A DNA stretch of 64,000 nucleotides from positions 62,001 to 126,000 of the forward strand of contig NZ_RJKN01000003.1 of assembly GCF_003751265.1 (NCBI RefSeq), written 5' to 3'. Below the pieces are notes generated by a model that worked only from the letters and a program-made list of their open reading frames with translations, was not told where the DNA came from and did not search any database. Positions 43,922 through 53,317 of this stretch are shown here, in pieces; position 1 is the first letter of the stretch; the number at the start of each line of letters is the position of its first letter. The stretch comes from Pseudokineococcus lusitanus (GTDB lineage Bacteria > Actinomycetota > Actinomycetes > Actinomycetales > Quadrisphaeraceae). The position numbers and the translations under genes are program-made.

Positions 43922-45502
43922 TCAGGCCCCCGGCAGCAGCCGGGCGGCCAGGCGCAGCGCGAGCGCGACGACGGTGAGGGTCGGGTTGGCGTAGCCGGAG
44001 GTCGGGAAGACGCTGCCGCCGACCACCGAGAGCCCCGGCACGCCGTGCACCTGCAGGTCCGTGCCGACGACGCCGTCCCGCGCCGTCGTCGCCATCCGGG
44101 TCGTGCCGGCGGGGTGGGCGGCGTCGGTGACGGTACGGCGCCACGCGTCGTCGTCGGTCTGCGCCGGCAGGGGCCGCACGCGGCCGACGCCGAGGCGCTC
44201 GAGGTCCTCGGCGACCCAGCGGGACATCGTCCGCGTCGTCCGCAGCTCCTCGTCGTCGCACGTCCACGTGACGCGCGCCCGCGGCTGCCCGTGCGGGTCG
44301 AGCCGGTCACGGTCGAGCACGACGCGGCGGGCCGGGTCCGGCGCCTGCTCGACCCAGAGCTGCAGCCACACGTGCGAGGGCCGCGCGCCCAGCGGGAGCC
44401 CGTGCGCCGCACGGCGGTACGCCGCGTGGGCGACCGGCCCCAGGGCGGTCGCCGCCGTCGCCGCGGTGCGCAGCGCCCCCGCCGGCAGCCGCCGGGCGCG
44501 GACGGCGCGCCCCAGCTCGTGCGCGGCGCGCAGCCCCGGGTGGTCGTGCTCGTGGACGAAGACGGCCGTCGCGTCGAGCAGCTGCTCGCGCTCCTGCGCC
44601 TCCGGCGCGAGGCGGACCTTGGGGAACAGCCGCCGGCCGTCCTTGCGCAGGACGACGTAGCGGTCCTGCAGCACCCGGAAGTCCGGGGCCAGCACCTCGC
44701 CGGTGCGGATGATCGGGTGGTCCTGCAGGTACCGGCCCGTGTGCTCGCGGCCGTCGCCCAGCCCGACGCCCGCCGGGTCGCTCAGCTGCAGCAGCCGGGC
44801 GTTCTCCAGGGTGCCCGCCGCGAGGACGACCTCGGCGGCGCGGAGCTCGGCCCGGCCGCCGCCGGGCAGGGCGACCTCGACCCCGGCGGCGCGGCCGGCG
44901 TCGTCGAGGAGGACCCGCGTGGCGGTCGCCTCGACGACGACGCGGACGTGCGGCGACGCCGCGAGCGCGTCCCGGTGCTCGGTGCCGAGGTACGGGCGGC
45001 GCATGTACTCGGTGAAGTCGTGCCGCAGCCGGCTGCCGTCCCACGGCACGGGCGCCAGGCGCGGGAAGTCCGCCCACCGGTCCTCGCCGTAGCCGCGGCC
45101 GGAGACGTCGAGGAAGCGCTCCGCCGCCGCGTACCAGGGGTCGAGGTCCTGCGGGGTGAGCGGCCAGCCGCTGCGCGGGACCCACGACCGCTCGGCGAGG
45201 TCGACGGGGTGCAGCCGCATGCACTGGCCGTGCCAGAGCTGCGTGGTGCCGCCGAGGACCCGCGCGCGCCCGACGTCGAGCCCCTCGTACGGCAGAGCGT
45301 CCGCCGTGCCGCCGTTGAGCGCCGCCCCGCGGTCGACGGCCGTCGGGTCGGCCACGTCGCCGCCGGACTCCAGGAGGACGACGTCCCGCCCCGCGCCGGC
45401 CAGCGCCGTCGCCAGGGCGATGCCCGCGGCGCCGGAGCCGACGACGACCACCGCCCCGGCGGGGACGGCGGGCAGGTGGTCGGTGCGCAGGTCGGTCAGC
45501 AC
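43922..45502 (-). CDS. GMC family flavin oxidoreductase
   Basis: A 526-residue FAD enzyme. It has the ADP-binding start VVVVGSGAAGIALATALAGAGRDVVLLESGG, GGTTQLWHGQCMRL, AAEVVLAAGTLENARLLQLS, and the C-terminal AHPAGTTRMA plus GVPGLSVVGGSVFPTSGYANPTLTVVALALRLA. It probably oxidises an alcohol or sugar hydroxyl. It converges with the aldo/keto reductase, only 13 bases apart, and borders the polysaccharide locus, so sugar modification is possible. GTG 45502 follows GAGGA by five bases. Confidence 0.92.
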   Translation of the reverse strand: MLTDLRTDHLPAVPAGAVVVVGSGAAGIALATALAGAGRDVVLLESGGDVADPTAVDRGAALNGGTADALPYEGLDVGRARVLGGTTQLWHGQCMRLHPVDLAERSWVPRSGWPLTPQDLDPWYAAAERFLDVSGRGYGEDRWADFPRLAPVPWDGSRLRHDFTEYMRRPYLGTEHRDALAASPHVRVVVEATATRVLLDDAGRAAGVEVALPGGGRAELRAAEVVLAAGTLENARLLQLSDPAGVGLGDGREHTGRYLQDHPIIRTGEVLAPDFRVLQDRYVVLRKDGRRLFPKVRLAPEAQEREQLLDATAVFVHEHDHPGLRAAHELGRAVRARRLPAGALRTAATAATALGPVAHAAYRRAAHGLPLGARPSHVWLQLWVEQAPDPARRVVLDRDRLDPHGQPRARVTWTCDDEELRTTRTMSRWVAEDLERLGVGRVRPLPAQTDDDAWRRTVTDAAHPAGTTRMATTARDGVVGTDLQVHGVPGLSVVGGSVFPTSGYANPTLTVVALALRLAARLLPGA

Positions 45503-45784
45503 GGGCGTCCTCGAGAGGCTCGGGGCCGTCCGGCGGGTCGGGCGGCGGGTCGGTCGGGGCGGGCGGCGGCCGGTCGGGCGGGCCCGGGGCGGCGCCCGGC
45601 GGGGGCGGCGCGCGGCCGGGGGCGGGGGGCGCCGCCCGGCGCGGTGATGGTAGTCCGCGCGCGGGACGGGGGCGTCCCACCGAGGGGGGCGGGTGGTCCG
45701 GCCGGGTGGCCGGGTGCCCCGGCCGGGTGGGGGGACGGCGGACGGGCGACGTCCGCACCGGCCCGGCGCGGCACACTGCTGCCC
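45503..45784. promoter_or_regulatory. divergent promoter region GMC oxidoreductase / first glycosyltransferase
   Basis: 282 bases without a gene. On the minus strand TACCAT (45649-45654) is a possible -10 for the GMC gene. On the plus strand CACACT (45772-45777) ends seven bases before ATG 45785. CCGGCCGGGTGG occurs at 45698 and 45719, two copies 21 bp apart, a spacing typical of factor-binding sites. Confidence 0.45.
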
Positions 45785-46894
45785 ATGCCGTCTGCCGCGT
45801 CCCCCTCCGTCGCCCTCGTCCACGAGCGCTTCACCGAGTGGGCCGGCTCGGAGATGGTCGTCGAGCAGCTCGCGCACGAGTTCCCCGAGGCGCTCGTGCA
45901 CGCCCCCGTCGCCGACCCGGCGAACGTCCCCGCGGAGCTGCGGCCGCGGCTGCGCCCCGGCCGCCTGTCCCGGCTGCTGCGCCCGGGCGGCGGCTACGCG
46001 CACCTCCTGCCCGCGCTGCCCGTGGCCATGGCGCGCACGCGCCTGCCCGACGTCGACGTCGTCGTCGCGAGCCACCACGCCTTCGCCTCGCAGGTGGTCC
46101 ACGCCACCGACGCCCCCGTCGTCGCCTACGTCCACAGCCCGGCCCGCTGGGTCTGGGACCGCGAGATGCGGCGCGGCGAGGTGGGCGGCGCCGCCGGCGA
46201 GGCGCTGCTCGGCGCCTTCTCCGCGGCCTTCCGGCCCGCCGACCACCGGGCGGCGCAGCGGCTGCGGACCGTGGTCGCCAACTCGACGGCGGTGGCCGAC
46301 CGCGTGCGGCGCTGGTGGGACCGGGACGCCGTCGTCGTCCACCCGCCCGTCGACGTCGACAGCTACACCCCCGACGCGTCCGTCGGGCGCGAGGACTTCT
46401 ACCTCCTCGCCGGCCGGCTCGTGCCCTACAAGCGCCCCGAGCTGGCCGTGCGGGCGGCCACCGCCGCCGGCGTCCCCCTCGTCGTGGCGGGCGACGGGCG
46501 CGCCCGCGCCGACTGCGAGCGGGTCGCGGGGCCGAACGTCCGCTTCCTCGGCCGGACCACCGACGCCGAGCAGCTCGACCTCTACCGCCGCTGCAAGGCG
46601 CTGCTCATGCCGGGCGTCGAGGACTTCGGCATCGTCCCCGTCGAGGCGCAGGCCTGCGGCGCGCCCGTCGTCGCCGCGGCCGAGGGCGGCGCCCTCGACA
46701 CGGTCCTGCCCGGCCGCACCGGGGTGCTCGTGCCCGAGGACGGCGACGGCGAGCACGCCGTCGCCCGCTGGGCCGAGGCGCTGGCGTCCACGACCGGGGA
46801 CTTCGACCCGGGGGCGATCCGCACGCACGCCGAGGGCTTCTCGCGGGCGCACTTCCGCGAGCGCATGCGCGAGGTCGTGCTCGCCGCGCTCTGA
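45785..46894 (+). CDS. GT4-type glycosyltransferase
   Basis: A 369-residue retaining glycosyltransferase with two Rossmann halves. It has VALVHERFTEWAGSEMVVEQLA at the start, VVAYVHSPARWVWDREM, and the EX7E motif in PGVEDFGIVPVEAQACGAPVVA. It transfers a sugar from a nucleotide-sugar to a lipid-linked acceptor in the cytosol. First plus-strand gene of the exopolysaccharide locus; the message is probably leaderless. Confidence 0.92.
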   Translation: MPSAASPSVALVHERFTEWAGSEMVVEQLAHEFPEALVHAPVADPANVPAELRPRLRPGRLSRLLRPGGGYAHLLPALPVAMARTRLPDVDVVVASHHAFASQVVHATDAPVVAYVHSPARWVWDREMRRGEVGGAAGEALLGAFSAAFRPADHRAAQRLRTVVANSTAVADRVRRWWDRDAVVVHPPVDVDSYTPDASVGREDFYLLAGRLVPYKRPELAVRAATAAGVPLVVAGDGRARADCERVAGPNVRFLGRTTDAEQLDLYRRCKALLMPGVEDFGIVPVEAQACGAPVVAAAEGGALDTVLPGRTGVLVPEDGDGEHAVARWAEALASTTGDFDPGAIRTHAEGFSRAHFRERMREVVLAAL

Positions 46895-47087
46895 GGTCCG
46901 GCGCGGCCACCGGGCGCCCCGACGCCGCACCGGGAGGACGTCCGTCGGCACGCGGGACGGCGGGGTTGAGCCCCGTGTCACGGGCGGCGCAGCGGCGGGG
47001 TCCGCCCGGGTGACCGCGGTGGGTGCGCCCGGGTGACGGCACCGAGCCCCGGCTCCAGCGGCTCCGGGGGCGCCCCGAAACGGCGGC

Positions 47088-48827
47088 ATGACCTCCTCCC
47101 CCGCCCCGTCGGCCCGCCGGGCCGCGACGACGCGCGGCGGCCGCCATGCCGCCCGCCGCGCCCTCGTCGTCGCCGCGCTCGGCCTCGCCGTCTCCGCCGG
47201 CACCCTGCCCGCGACCGCCGCCCCCTCGTCCGCCACCACCGCCGCCGCCTCGACCACGGCCACGGTGCCCACCGCCGTCGGCAAGGGCTACCAGCTGACC
47301 GTCGACGGCACGCGCCTCTTCGGCTCCACGCAGCCCGCCGGCGTCGTGCAGCTGCGGGTCACCTCCCCGCCGCGGACGACCGCCGTCCGCCTCACCGACA
47401 CCTCCGGCCGCGTCCTGGCCGAGACGACGGACGTCGTCCGCGACAGCCTCGGCCAGCACACCGCCGTCCTGCCGCTGGACCTCACCGCCCTCGCCGGCCG
47501 CTCCACGGGCGTCCTCGCCCGCGTGACCTTCCCCGGCGGCGTCACCCACCGCCTCGAGGCGACCTTCAAGGTCGGCGCCGCGGCGGCCGCCCCCGCGCCG
47601 ACGCCGACCCCGACGCCCACGGCGACCCCGACCCCGACGCCGACCCCCACGGCCACGCCCACGCCCACCCCCACGGCGACCCCGACGCCCACGGCCACGC
47701 CGACCCCGAAGCCGACGACGCCCGTCGTCGTCACCCCCGCCTCGACGTCCACGGGCGCCGTCGTCGGCACCTCGCTGCTCGCGCTCGGCGCGGTCGGCGA
47801 CGGCCGCACCGACGACACGGCGGCCATCCAGCGCGCGCTCGACAACGCCAAGCCGGGCGACACCCTCGTCGTCCCCGCCGGCAAGGTCCTGCGCCACTCG
47901 GACGTCCTGCGCGTGCGCACCCCCGGCATCACCATCACGGGCGGTGGCACGCTCCTCGCGACGCAGGAGCGCCGCTCCTCGGTCATGGTCCTCGCCGACC
48001 GGGTGACGCTGCGCGACCTGACGCTGCGGCTCGAGACGTCGACGGCCCGCTTCGGCACCTTCGAGGACATGAAGCTCACCGTCATCCGCACGACGGGCGT
48101 CGTCGTCGACCGCGTGCGCGTCGAGGGCTCGGCCGCCGCCGGCATGTACATCTGGGGCGCGCAGAAGTTCACGCTCTCCGACGTCTCGGTCCGCGACTCC
48201 CGCGCCGACGGCGTGCACATCACCGGCCCCGCGGCCGACGGCACCGTCGTCCGCCCGACCGTCCGCGACAGCGGCGACGACGGCGTGGCCGTCGTCTCCT
48301 ACGAGCAGGACGGCCAGCCCGTCCGCCGGGTCACCGTCACCTCCCCGACCGTCCTCGGGACCCACTGGGGCCGCGGCGTGACGGTCGTCGGCGGCGAGGA
48401 CATCACCTACACCGACATCCGGGTCGAGCGCTCGAACGCGGCGGCGGTCTACATCGCCAAGGAGCCGACCCCCTGGTACACCTTCGCGCCCGTCCGGGTG
48501 AAGGTCTCCGGCGGCACGGTCGTCGGGGCCAACCAGTCCCGCACCGTCGACCACGGCGCCGTCCTCGTGTGGGACGGCCGCAGCAACGGCGGCGGCCAGC
48601 TCCGCGACGTCGTCGTCGAGGGCCTGTCCATCACGGGCACCCGCTCCTCGGCGAGCCGGCAGGTCGGCTTCCTCCGCACCCCCGGCGCGACCGGCCGCGG
48701 CGTCCACCTCAACGACCTCCGGATCGACGGCGGCCCCTCCAACCTCCTCGTCGCCCAGGCCGGCCTCGCCGACTACGAGGCGAAGAACTGGGTGCGCGAC
48801 GGCCAGGCGGTCTGCGTCGAGAAGTGA
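47088..48827 (+). CDS. secreted right-handed beta-helix protein (pectate-lyase-3-like)
   Basis: A 579-residue exported protein. Signal peptide ~20-46 (RRALVVAALGLAVSAGTLPATAA), an N-terminal beta domain ~55-165, a Thr-Pro repeat linker ~165-214, and a beta-helix domain ~232-579 starting LGAVGDGRTDDTAAIQRAL. It ends with Cys near the C terminus (AVCVEK). It likely cuts or modifies the exopolysaccharide. The last ~345 residues are clearly paralogous to the membrane-anchored protein at 61204-62427 (shared RDSGDDGVAVVSY.QDG.P and VVGGEDITYTD-like runs). Confidence 0.85.
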   Translation: MTSSPAPSARRAATTRGGRHAARRALVVAALGLAVSAGTLPATAAPSSATTAAASTTATVPTAVGKGYQLTVDGTRLFGSTQPAGVVQLRVTSPPRTTAVRLTDTSGRVLAETTDVVRDSLGQHTAVLPLDLTALAGRSTGVLARVTFPGGVTHRLEATFKVGAAAAAPAPTPTPTPTATPTPTPTPTATPTPTPTATPTPTATPTPKPTTPVVVTPASTSTGAVVGTSLLALGAVGDGRTDDTAAIQRALDNAKPGDTLVVPAGKVLRHSDVLRVRTPGITITGGGTLLATQERRSSVMVLADRVTLRDLTLRLETSTARFGTFEDMKLTVIRTTGVVVDRVRVEGSAAAGMYIWGAQKFTLSDVSVRDSRADGVHITGPAADGTVVRPTVRDSGDDGVAVVSYEQDGQPVRRVTVTSPTVLGTHWGRGVTVVGGEDITYTDIRVERSNAAAVYIAKEPTPWYTFAPVRVKVSGGTVVGANQSRTVDHGAVLVWDGRSNGGGQLRDVVVEGLSITGTRSSASRQVGFLRTPGATGRGVHLNDLRIDGGPSNLLVAQAGLADYEAKNWVRDGQAVCVEK

Positions 48828-48875
48828 CCCGGGCCCGCGGCGCGGGCCCCCCGCCCGCCGCTCACCCGATCGGGC

Positions 48876-48917
48876 ACGACCACCGGGCTCCTGCCGCAGC
48901 AGGGGCCCGGTGGTCGT
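48876..48917 (+). terminator. strong terminator-like hairpin
   Basis: ACGACCACCGGGC and GCCCGGTGGTCGT arms, with an inner CCTGC/GCAGG stem, 48 bases after the beta-helix gene. Confidence 0.75.
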
Positions 48918-49039
48918 CCGGGGCCCTGCGGCGCCCGTACCCTGGCGGTCCCCGGTGCGCCGGGGGGCCGTCCCGTCCGGGGGGTCACGGACGCAGCGCA
49001 CCGGCCCCCGCCGGCGCGGCACGAGCACAGGGGGTCGGC

Positions 49040-50638
49040 GTGGCGGCGAGCGACGACGCGCCCGCAGGTCCCCCCGCCGGCCCGCCCTCCCCGGACGACG
49101 AGCCCGCGGCGCCCGCCCCGGCGCGCTTCGGCGGCCACAGCCGCAGCAGCGTCCTGCGCGGCGGCGTCTGGTCGGCCGCCGCCAACATCCTCCCGATGGG
49201 CTCGACGCTGGCCCTGTCGGTCGTCATCAGCCGGGTCCTCGGCGCCGAGGTCCTCGGCGAGCAGAGCCTCGTGGCCTACGTGGCCTCGCTCATGGTCTCG
49301 GTGCTCATCTACAGCTTCACCATGGCGAGCGTGCAGCTCGTCGCCGCCGCAGGCGGTGCGGGCGACCGGGCCCGCCTCGCCCACCTCGGCCGCTGGTCGA
49401 TGGGCGCCCACCTCCTCGGCGGGCTCGTCGCCGTCGTCGTCCTCGTGGGCACCGGTCTCGGCCGCGACTCGTACAACCTCATCTGGTACCTCGCCGCCGC
49501 GACCGCCTTCGTCGACGCCGTCGGCTGGGGCCTGGCCAGCCGGCACATCGCCCAGCACGGCTGGAGCGCCACCTCGGCGAGACGCCTCGTCTCCCAGGCG
49601 CTGACGCCGCTCCTGGGCATCGCGGCCGTCCTGCTCGGCGCCGGCGTGGCGGGGGTCTTCGCCACGCAGCTGCTCGTCTCGCTGGGGCTCCTCGTGGCCC
49701 TGCGCCGCCTCGAGCGGCGCGACCCGCTGCCCTCCCCCGCCGGGCTCCCCGCGCCCGCGGCCCTGCCCGTCGTGCGGCTGTGGTCGCTCTTCGCCCTCGC
49801 GGCCCTCGTCACCCAGGTCGTCGACCGCCGGCTCGAGCTCGTCTTCCTCGACCTGTACCGCACCTCCGTCGAGGTGGCGCAGTACTCGGTGGCCTTCAAC
49901 GTCGTCGGCATCGCCCTCGTCGTCTGCTCCTCGCTCGTGGCGGCGTCCGTGCCGGCCGTGGCCGCGGCCCACGGCGCGGGCGAGCACGACCGCGTCGTCA
50001 GCGGCATGAGCCGGGCGGCGCGGGTCCTGGCCGCCGTCAGCGTCCTGCTCGCCGCCGGCGTCGCCGCGGTCGGCCCGGCCGTCGTCCTCGCCTTCTGGGG
50101 CGCCGAGGAGTACACCGAGGCGGCCGGCGTCGTCCGGCTACTGGCGATCGGCCTGGTCGTCACCCCGCTCGGCGCCCTCTGCACCGCCTACTGGACCGGG
50201 ACGGGCCGGCTGCGCCCGGTGCTCGTCTGCGGCGGCACCGGCGCGGTCGTCGACATCGCGCTGGCCTTCCTGCTCATCCCCGACCACGGCACCTCGGGCG
50301 CCGTCGTCGCCACGCTCAGCGGCCAGGGCTCGGCGGCGCTGCTCATCATCGGCCACACCCTCCGCACGGGCCTGCCCCTGCGGATCCGCCCGACCGCCCT
50401 GCTCCGCGTGGCGCTCGTCGCCGTCGTGGCGGGGGTCGGGGCCTCGGCCGTCACCGCCGTCCTCGCCTCCGCCTGGCTCGGCCTCGTGCTGGGCGGCGGC
50501 ACCTTCGTCGTCCTCGCGGCCGTCGGGCTCCGGCTCGTCGGCCTCCTCGACCCCGAGGACGGGCGCTGGCTGGCCGAGACCCTGCCCGGGCCCGCCGCGC
50601 GCGGCCTCCGCCTGCTCACCCCCGCCCGGAGCCGCTGA
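49040..50638 (+). CDS. Wzx-like polysaccharide flippase 1
   Basis: A 532-residue oligosaccharide flippase of the MOP superfamily with about 14 helices. Typical start after a 40-residue Pro/Ala tail: GGVWSAAANILPMGSTLALSVVISRVLGAEVLGEQSLVAY. It moves undecaprenyl-linked repeat units outward. It shares motifs with flippase 2, notably VVDRRLELVFLDLY and the end DGRWLAETLPGPAARG. TACCCT at 48938-48943 is a possible -10. It abuts the next glycosyltransferase. Confidence 0.9.
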   Translation: MAASDDAPAGPPAGPPSPDDEPAAPAPARFGGHSRSSVLRGGVWSAAANILPMGSTLALSVVISRVLGAEVLGEQSLVAYVASLMVSVLIYSFTMASVQLVAAAGGAGDRARLAHLGRWSMGAHLLGGLVAVVVLVGTGLGRDSYNLIWYLAAATAFVDAVGWGLASRHIAQHGWSATSARRLVSQALTPLLGIAAVLLGAGVAGVFATQLLVSLGLLVALRRLERRDPLPSPAGLPAPAALPVVRLWSLFALAALVTQVVDRRLELVFLDLYRTSVEVAQYSVAFNVVGIALVVCSSLVAASVPAVAAAHGAGEHDRVVSGMSRAARVLAAVSVLLAAGVAAVGPAVVLAFWGAEEYTEAAGVVRLLAIGLVVTPLGALCTAYWTGTGRLRPVLVCGGTGAVVDIALAFLLIPDHGTSGAVVATLSGQGSAALLIIGHTLRTGLPLRIRPTALLRVALVAVVAGVGASAVTAVLASAWLGLVLGGGTFVVLAAVGLRLVGLLDPEDGRWLAETLPGPAARGLRLLTPARSR

Positions 50639-51757
50639 GTGCGCATCCTCCTCGCCGGCCACACCGCCCCCGGCGGCGTCTTCACCGTGGGCAGCCACCA
50701 CCTCGCCCGGGCCCTCGCCGCCCAGGGCCACGACGTCGCGCACCTCTCGTCGCCCGTCTCGGCCCTGCACCTCGCCCGCGTCCGCGACGCCGAGGTCCGG
50801 CGCCGGCTCCGGCTGTCGCTGCGCACCCACGAGGCGGCGCCGGGCGTGCCCGGCGTCCTGCCGTTCACCCTCCTCCCGCTGTCGCTCGGCCCGGCCCACA
50901 CCGGTCCGCTCGCGCTGCGGACGAGCGTGCCGTCGGTCCGGCGACGCCTGCGGCCGCTGGGCATGGACGCCGTCGACGTCCTCCTCGTCGACCAGCCGCT
51001 CGTCGGCGGCCTCGAGGAGCTCGTCCGGGCCCGGGCGGTCGTCTACCGCTCCACGGACGTCTACGAGGAGCCCGCGCGGCGGGCCGGCGAGGCACGGGTG
51101 CTGCGCGCGGCCGACGGGCTCGTCGCCACCTCGGCCTTCGTGCTCGAGCGCCTCCGGCAGGTGCGGCCCGACCTGCCCTCCCTCGTCCTCGACAACGGGG
51201 TCGACTTCGCCCGTTTCGCCGGCGCCCCGGCCCCCGCCGAGCGGCGGGGCCTCGTCTACGTCGGCGCCGTCGACGACCGCTTCTGCTGGGACGCGCTGCG
51301 GTCGGTCGCCGCTGCCGCCGGGGACGAGCCGGTCGACGTCTACGGCCCCGTGCAGGTCGCGGTCCCGGACGGCCTGCCCCCGAACGTCCGGCTGCACGGT
51401 CAGGTCTCCTACGGGTGCACCCCCGCCCTGCTGCGCGGCGCGCGCGTCGGCCTCCTGCCGTTCCGGACGACGGCCGTCAACCGCGGCCGCAGCCCGATGA
51501 AGCTCTTCGAGTACCTGGCCGCGGGCCTGCCCGTCCTGTCGACGCTGCCGCCGTCGGTGAGCCCCTGGCCGCCGGGCGTCCACGTGCTGCCCGAGGACGG
51601 CGGCGACGTCACCGACCTGGTCCGCGACGTCCTGGCCGCCGGGGTCAACGAGGCCGGCGTCGAGGCGGCCCGCTCCATGGACTGGGCCGACCGCGCCCGG
51701 ACCCTCGTGGAGCACCTCGGGCGCGTCCTCGCCACGCGCCCCGCCGTGCCGCGGTGA
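50639..51757 (+). CDS. GT4/WelK-type glycosyltransferase
   Basis: A 372-residue glycosyltransferase: MRILLAGHTAPGGVFTVGSHHLARALAAQGHDV, VYRSTDVYEEPARRAGEARVLRAADGLVATSAFV, then LVYVGAVDDRFCWDAL and RSPMKLFEYLAAGLPVLST, the donor-site motif. GTG follows the flippase stop without a gap and its TGA overlaps the second flippase by four bases, so the three form a coupled unit. Confidence 0.9.
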   Translation: MRILLAGHTAPGGVFTVGSHHLARALAAQGHDVAHLSSPVSALHLARVRDAEVRRRLRLSLRTHEAAPGVPGVLPFTLLPLSLGPAHTGPLALRTSVPSVRRRLRPLGMDAVDVLLVDQPLVGGLEELVRARAVVYRSTDVYEEPARRAGEARVLRAADGLVATSAFVLERLRQVRPDLPSLVLDNGVDFARFAGAPAPAERRGLVYVGAVDDRFCWDALRSVAAAAGDEPVDVYGPVQVAVPDGLPPNVRLHGQVSYGCTPALLRGARVGLLPFRTTAVNRGRSPMKLFEYLAAGLPVLSTLPPSVSPWPPGVHVLPEDGGDVTDLVRDVLAAGVNEAGVEAARSMDWADRARTLVEHLGRVLATRPAVPR

Positions 51758-53307
51758 CGGGCCCCGCCCCGGCCCCGGACCCGTCGTCGGGGGACCGCGG
51801 CGTCGTCGTCGGCGGCCTGTGGCGCGTGGCGGCGACGCTGCTGCCGATGGTCTCGGCGCTCGGCCTGTCCGTCACGGTCAGCCGCGTGCTGGGGCCCGAG
51901 GCGCTCGGCCTGCAGAGCCTCCTGTCGTACCTGCAGGGCTTCGTCCTCAACGTCTTCGTCCTGTCCCTCACGCAGGCCGGCATCCAGCTGCTGAGCAGCG
52001 CCCGCGGCCGGGGGGACGAGGACGCGCTGCACTGGCTGCGGCGCTGGTCGCTCCAGGTGCACGCCGTCGTCGGCCTCGTCCTGGCCGCGCTGCTGCTGGG
52101 CGTCGGCGGCCTGCGCGAGGAGTCGATGCTGCTGTGGGCGGTCATCGCCGCGACGGCGCTCGTCGACGCGCTCTCCTACGCCCTCACGGTCCGGGTCGTC
52201 ACCTACGACGGCTGGGGGCGGGTGAGCCGCCGCCGGCTCGTGAGCCAGGGCGTCGGCCCCCTCCTCGGCATCGCGGCCGTCCTCGGCGGCCTCGGCGTCA
52301 CGGGCGTCTTCGTCGGCCAGGCGGTCGGCTCCGCCTACCTCCTCGTGGCGCTCCTCGTGCTCCAGCGGCGGGTGCCGCGCACCCGCGGCGGCGGCCCCCG
52401 CCCCGCCGTCGGCCCGGTGGCCCGGCTGTGGCTGGGCTTCGTCGTGACGCTCGTCCTCACGCAGGTCGTCGAGCGCCGCGTGGAGCTCGTCTTCCTCGAC
52501 TGGCTGTCGACCCAGCGGGAGGTCGGCCTCTTCTCGGCCGCCTTCACGCTCGTGTCGGTGGCCGTCGCCGCCACGGCCGCCGTCACCGGCGCCGCGCTGC
52601 CCGCGGTCGCCCGCAGCAGCGCCGCCGGCCGCGACGAGCGGCTGCAGGGCGTCCTCGGCCACGCGCTGCGCGTGCTCGCCGTCGGCACGCCCGTCCTCGT
52701 CGCCGGTCTCCTCGCGCTCGGGCCCGTGGCGCTGCTGGCGCTGTACGGCGGCGACTTCGGGCCCTCCGGGCCGCTGCTCCAGGGGCTGTCGCTCGTGCTC
52801 GTCGGGGCCCCCGTGGCCGGCGCCATGGCCGCCCTGCACCTCGGCACGGGACGGGTGGGCGTCGTCGTCCGCGGCGGGCTCGCCGCCGCCGCCGTCGACG
52901 TCGGCCTGTGCCTGGCGCTCGTCCCCGGCCTCGACGCCGCCGGGGCCGTCGTCGCGGCCGTCGCGGCGCAGCTGACCTACGCCGTCGCGCTGCTGCTGCC
53001 GGCCCGCCGCCAGGCCGCCGTGGCCTCGCTGCGCCCCGGGCTGCTGGGCCGGCCGCTGCTCGTCGCCGTGCTGGCGGGGGCGGCCGCCGCGGTCCCGGCG
53101 CTGCTGCTGGCGCCGTGGCCGGGCCTCGTCGGGGGCGCGCTGGTCTTCGCCGTCGTCGCCGCGGTCGCCGCGGTGCTCGTCCGGCCGCTGCGCGCCGACG
53201 ACGCCCGCTGGCTGTCCGGCGTCCTGCCGGGCCCCGCCGGCCGCGCGGTCGTCCGCCTCGGCGCCCGACCGGGTGGGACGGACGGCCCGGACGGCGGACG
53301 GCGGTAG
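51754..53307 (+). CDS. Wzx-like polysaccharide flippase 2
   Basis: A 517-residue MOP-superfamily flippase, paralogue of the one at 49040. Start: GGLWRVAATLLPMVSALGLSVTVSRVLGPEALGLQSLLSY. Shared middle VVERRVELVFLDW and C-terminal DARWLSGVLPGPAGR. About 14 helices. The stop TAG (53305-53307) is also the start of the -10 of the next gene. Confidence 0.9.
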   Translation: MTGPAPAPDPSSGDRGVVVGGLWRVAATLLPMVSALGLSVTVSRVLGPEALGLQSLLSYLQGFVLNVFVLSLTQAGIQLLSSARGRGDEDALHWLRRWSLQVHAVVGLVLAALLLGVGGLREESMLLWAVIAATALVDALSYALTVRVVTYDGWGRVSRRRLVSQGVGPLLGIAAVLGGLGVTGVFVGQAVGSAYLLVALLVLQRRVPRTRGGGPRPAVGPVARLWLGFVVTLVLTQVVERRVELVFLDWLSTQREVGLFSAAFTLVSVAVAATAAVTGAALPAVARSSAAGRDERLQGVLGHALRVLAVGTPVLVAGLLALGPVALLALYGGDFGPSGPLLQGLSLVLVGAPVAGAMAALHLGTGRVGVVVRGGLAAAAVDVGLCLALVPGLDAAGAVVAAVAAQLTYAVALLLPARRQAAVASLRPGLLGRPLLVAVLAGAAAAVPALLLAPWPGLVGGALVFAVVAAVAAVLVRPLRADDARWLSGVLPGPAGRAVVRLGARPGGTDGPDGGRR

Positions 53308-53310
53308 CGT
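53305..53310 (+). promoter_or_regulatory. leaderless -10 overlapping the flippase 2 stop
   Basis: TAGCGT, whose first three bases are the stop codon of flippase 2; it ends seven bases before GTG 53318. Confidence 0.5.
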
Positions 53311-53317
53311 CCCGGCC

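Noticed and set aside
47583-47728. Thr-Pro run in the beta-helix gene as an assembly artefact or separate repeat element
   Set aside because: The repeat stays in frame and joins two folded parts, as expected for an extracellular linker.
48910-53307. Single giant reading frame across both flippases and the glycosyltransferase
   Set aside because: Only its last part (from 51754) has membrane-protein character and family likeness; the first part is an Arg/Pro-rich out-of-frame reading of the genes at 49040 and 50639.
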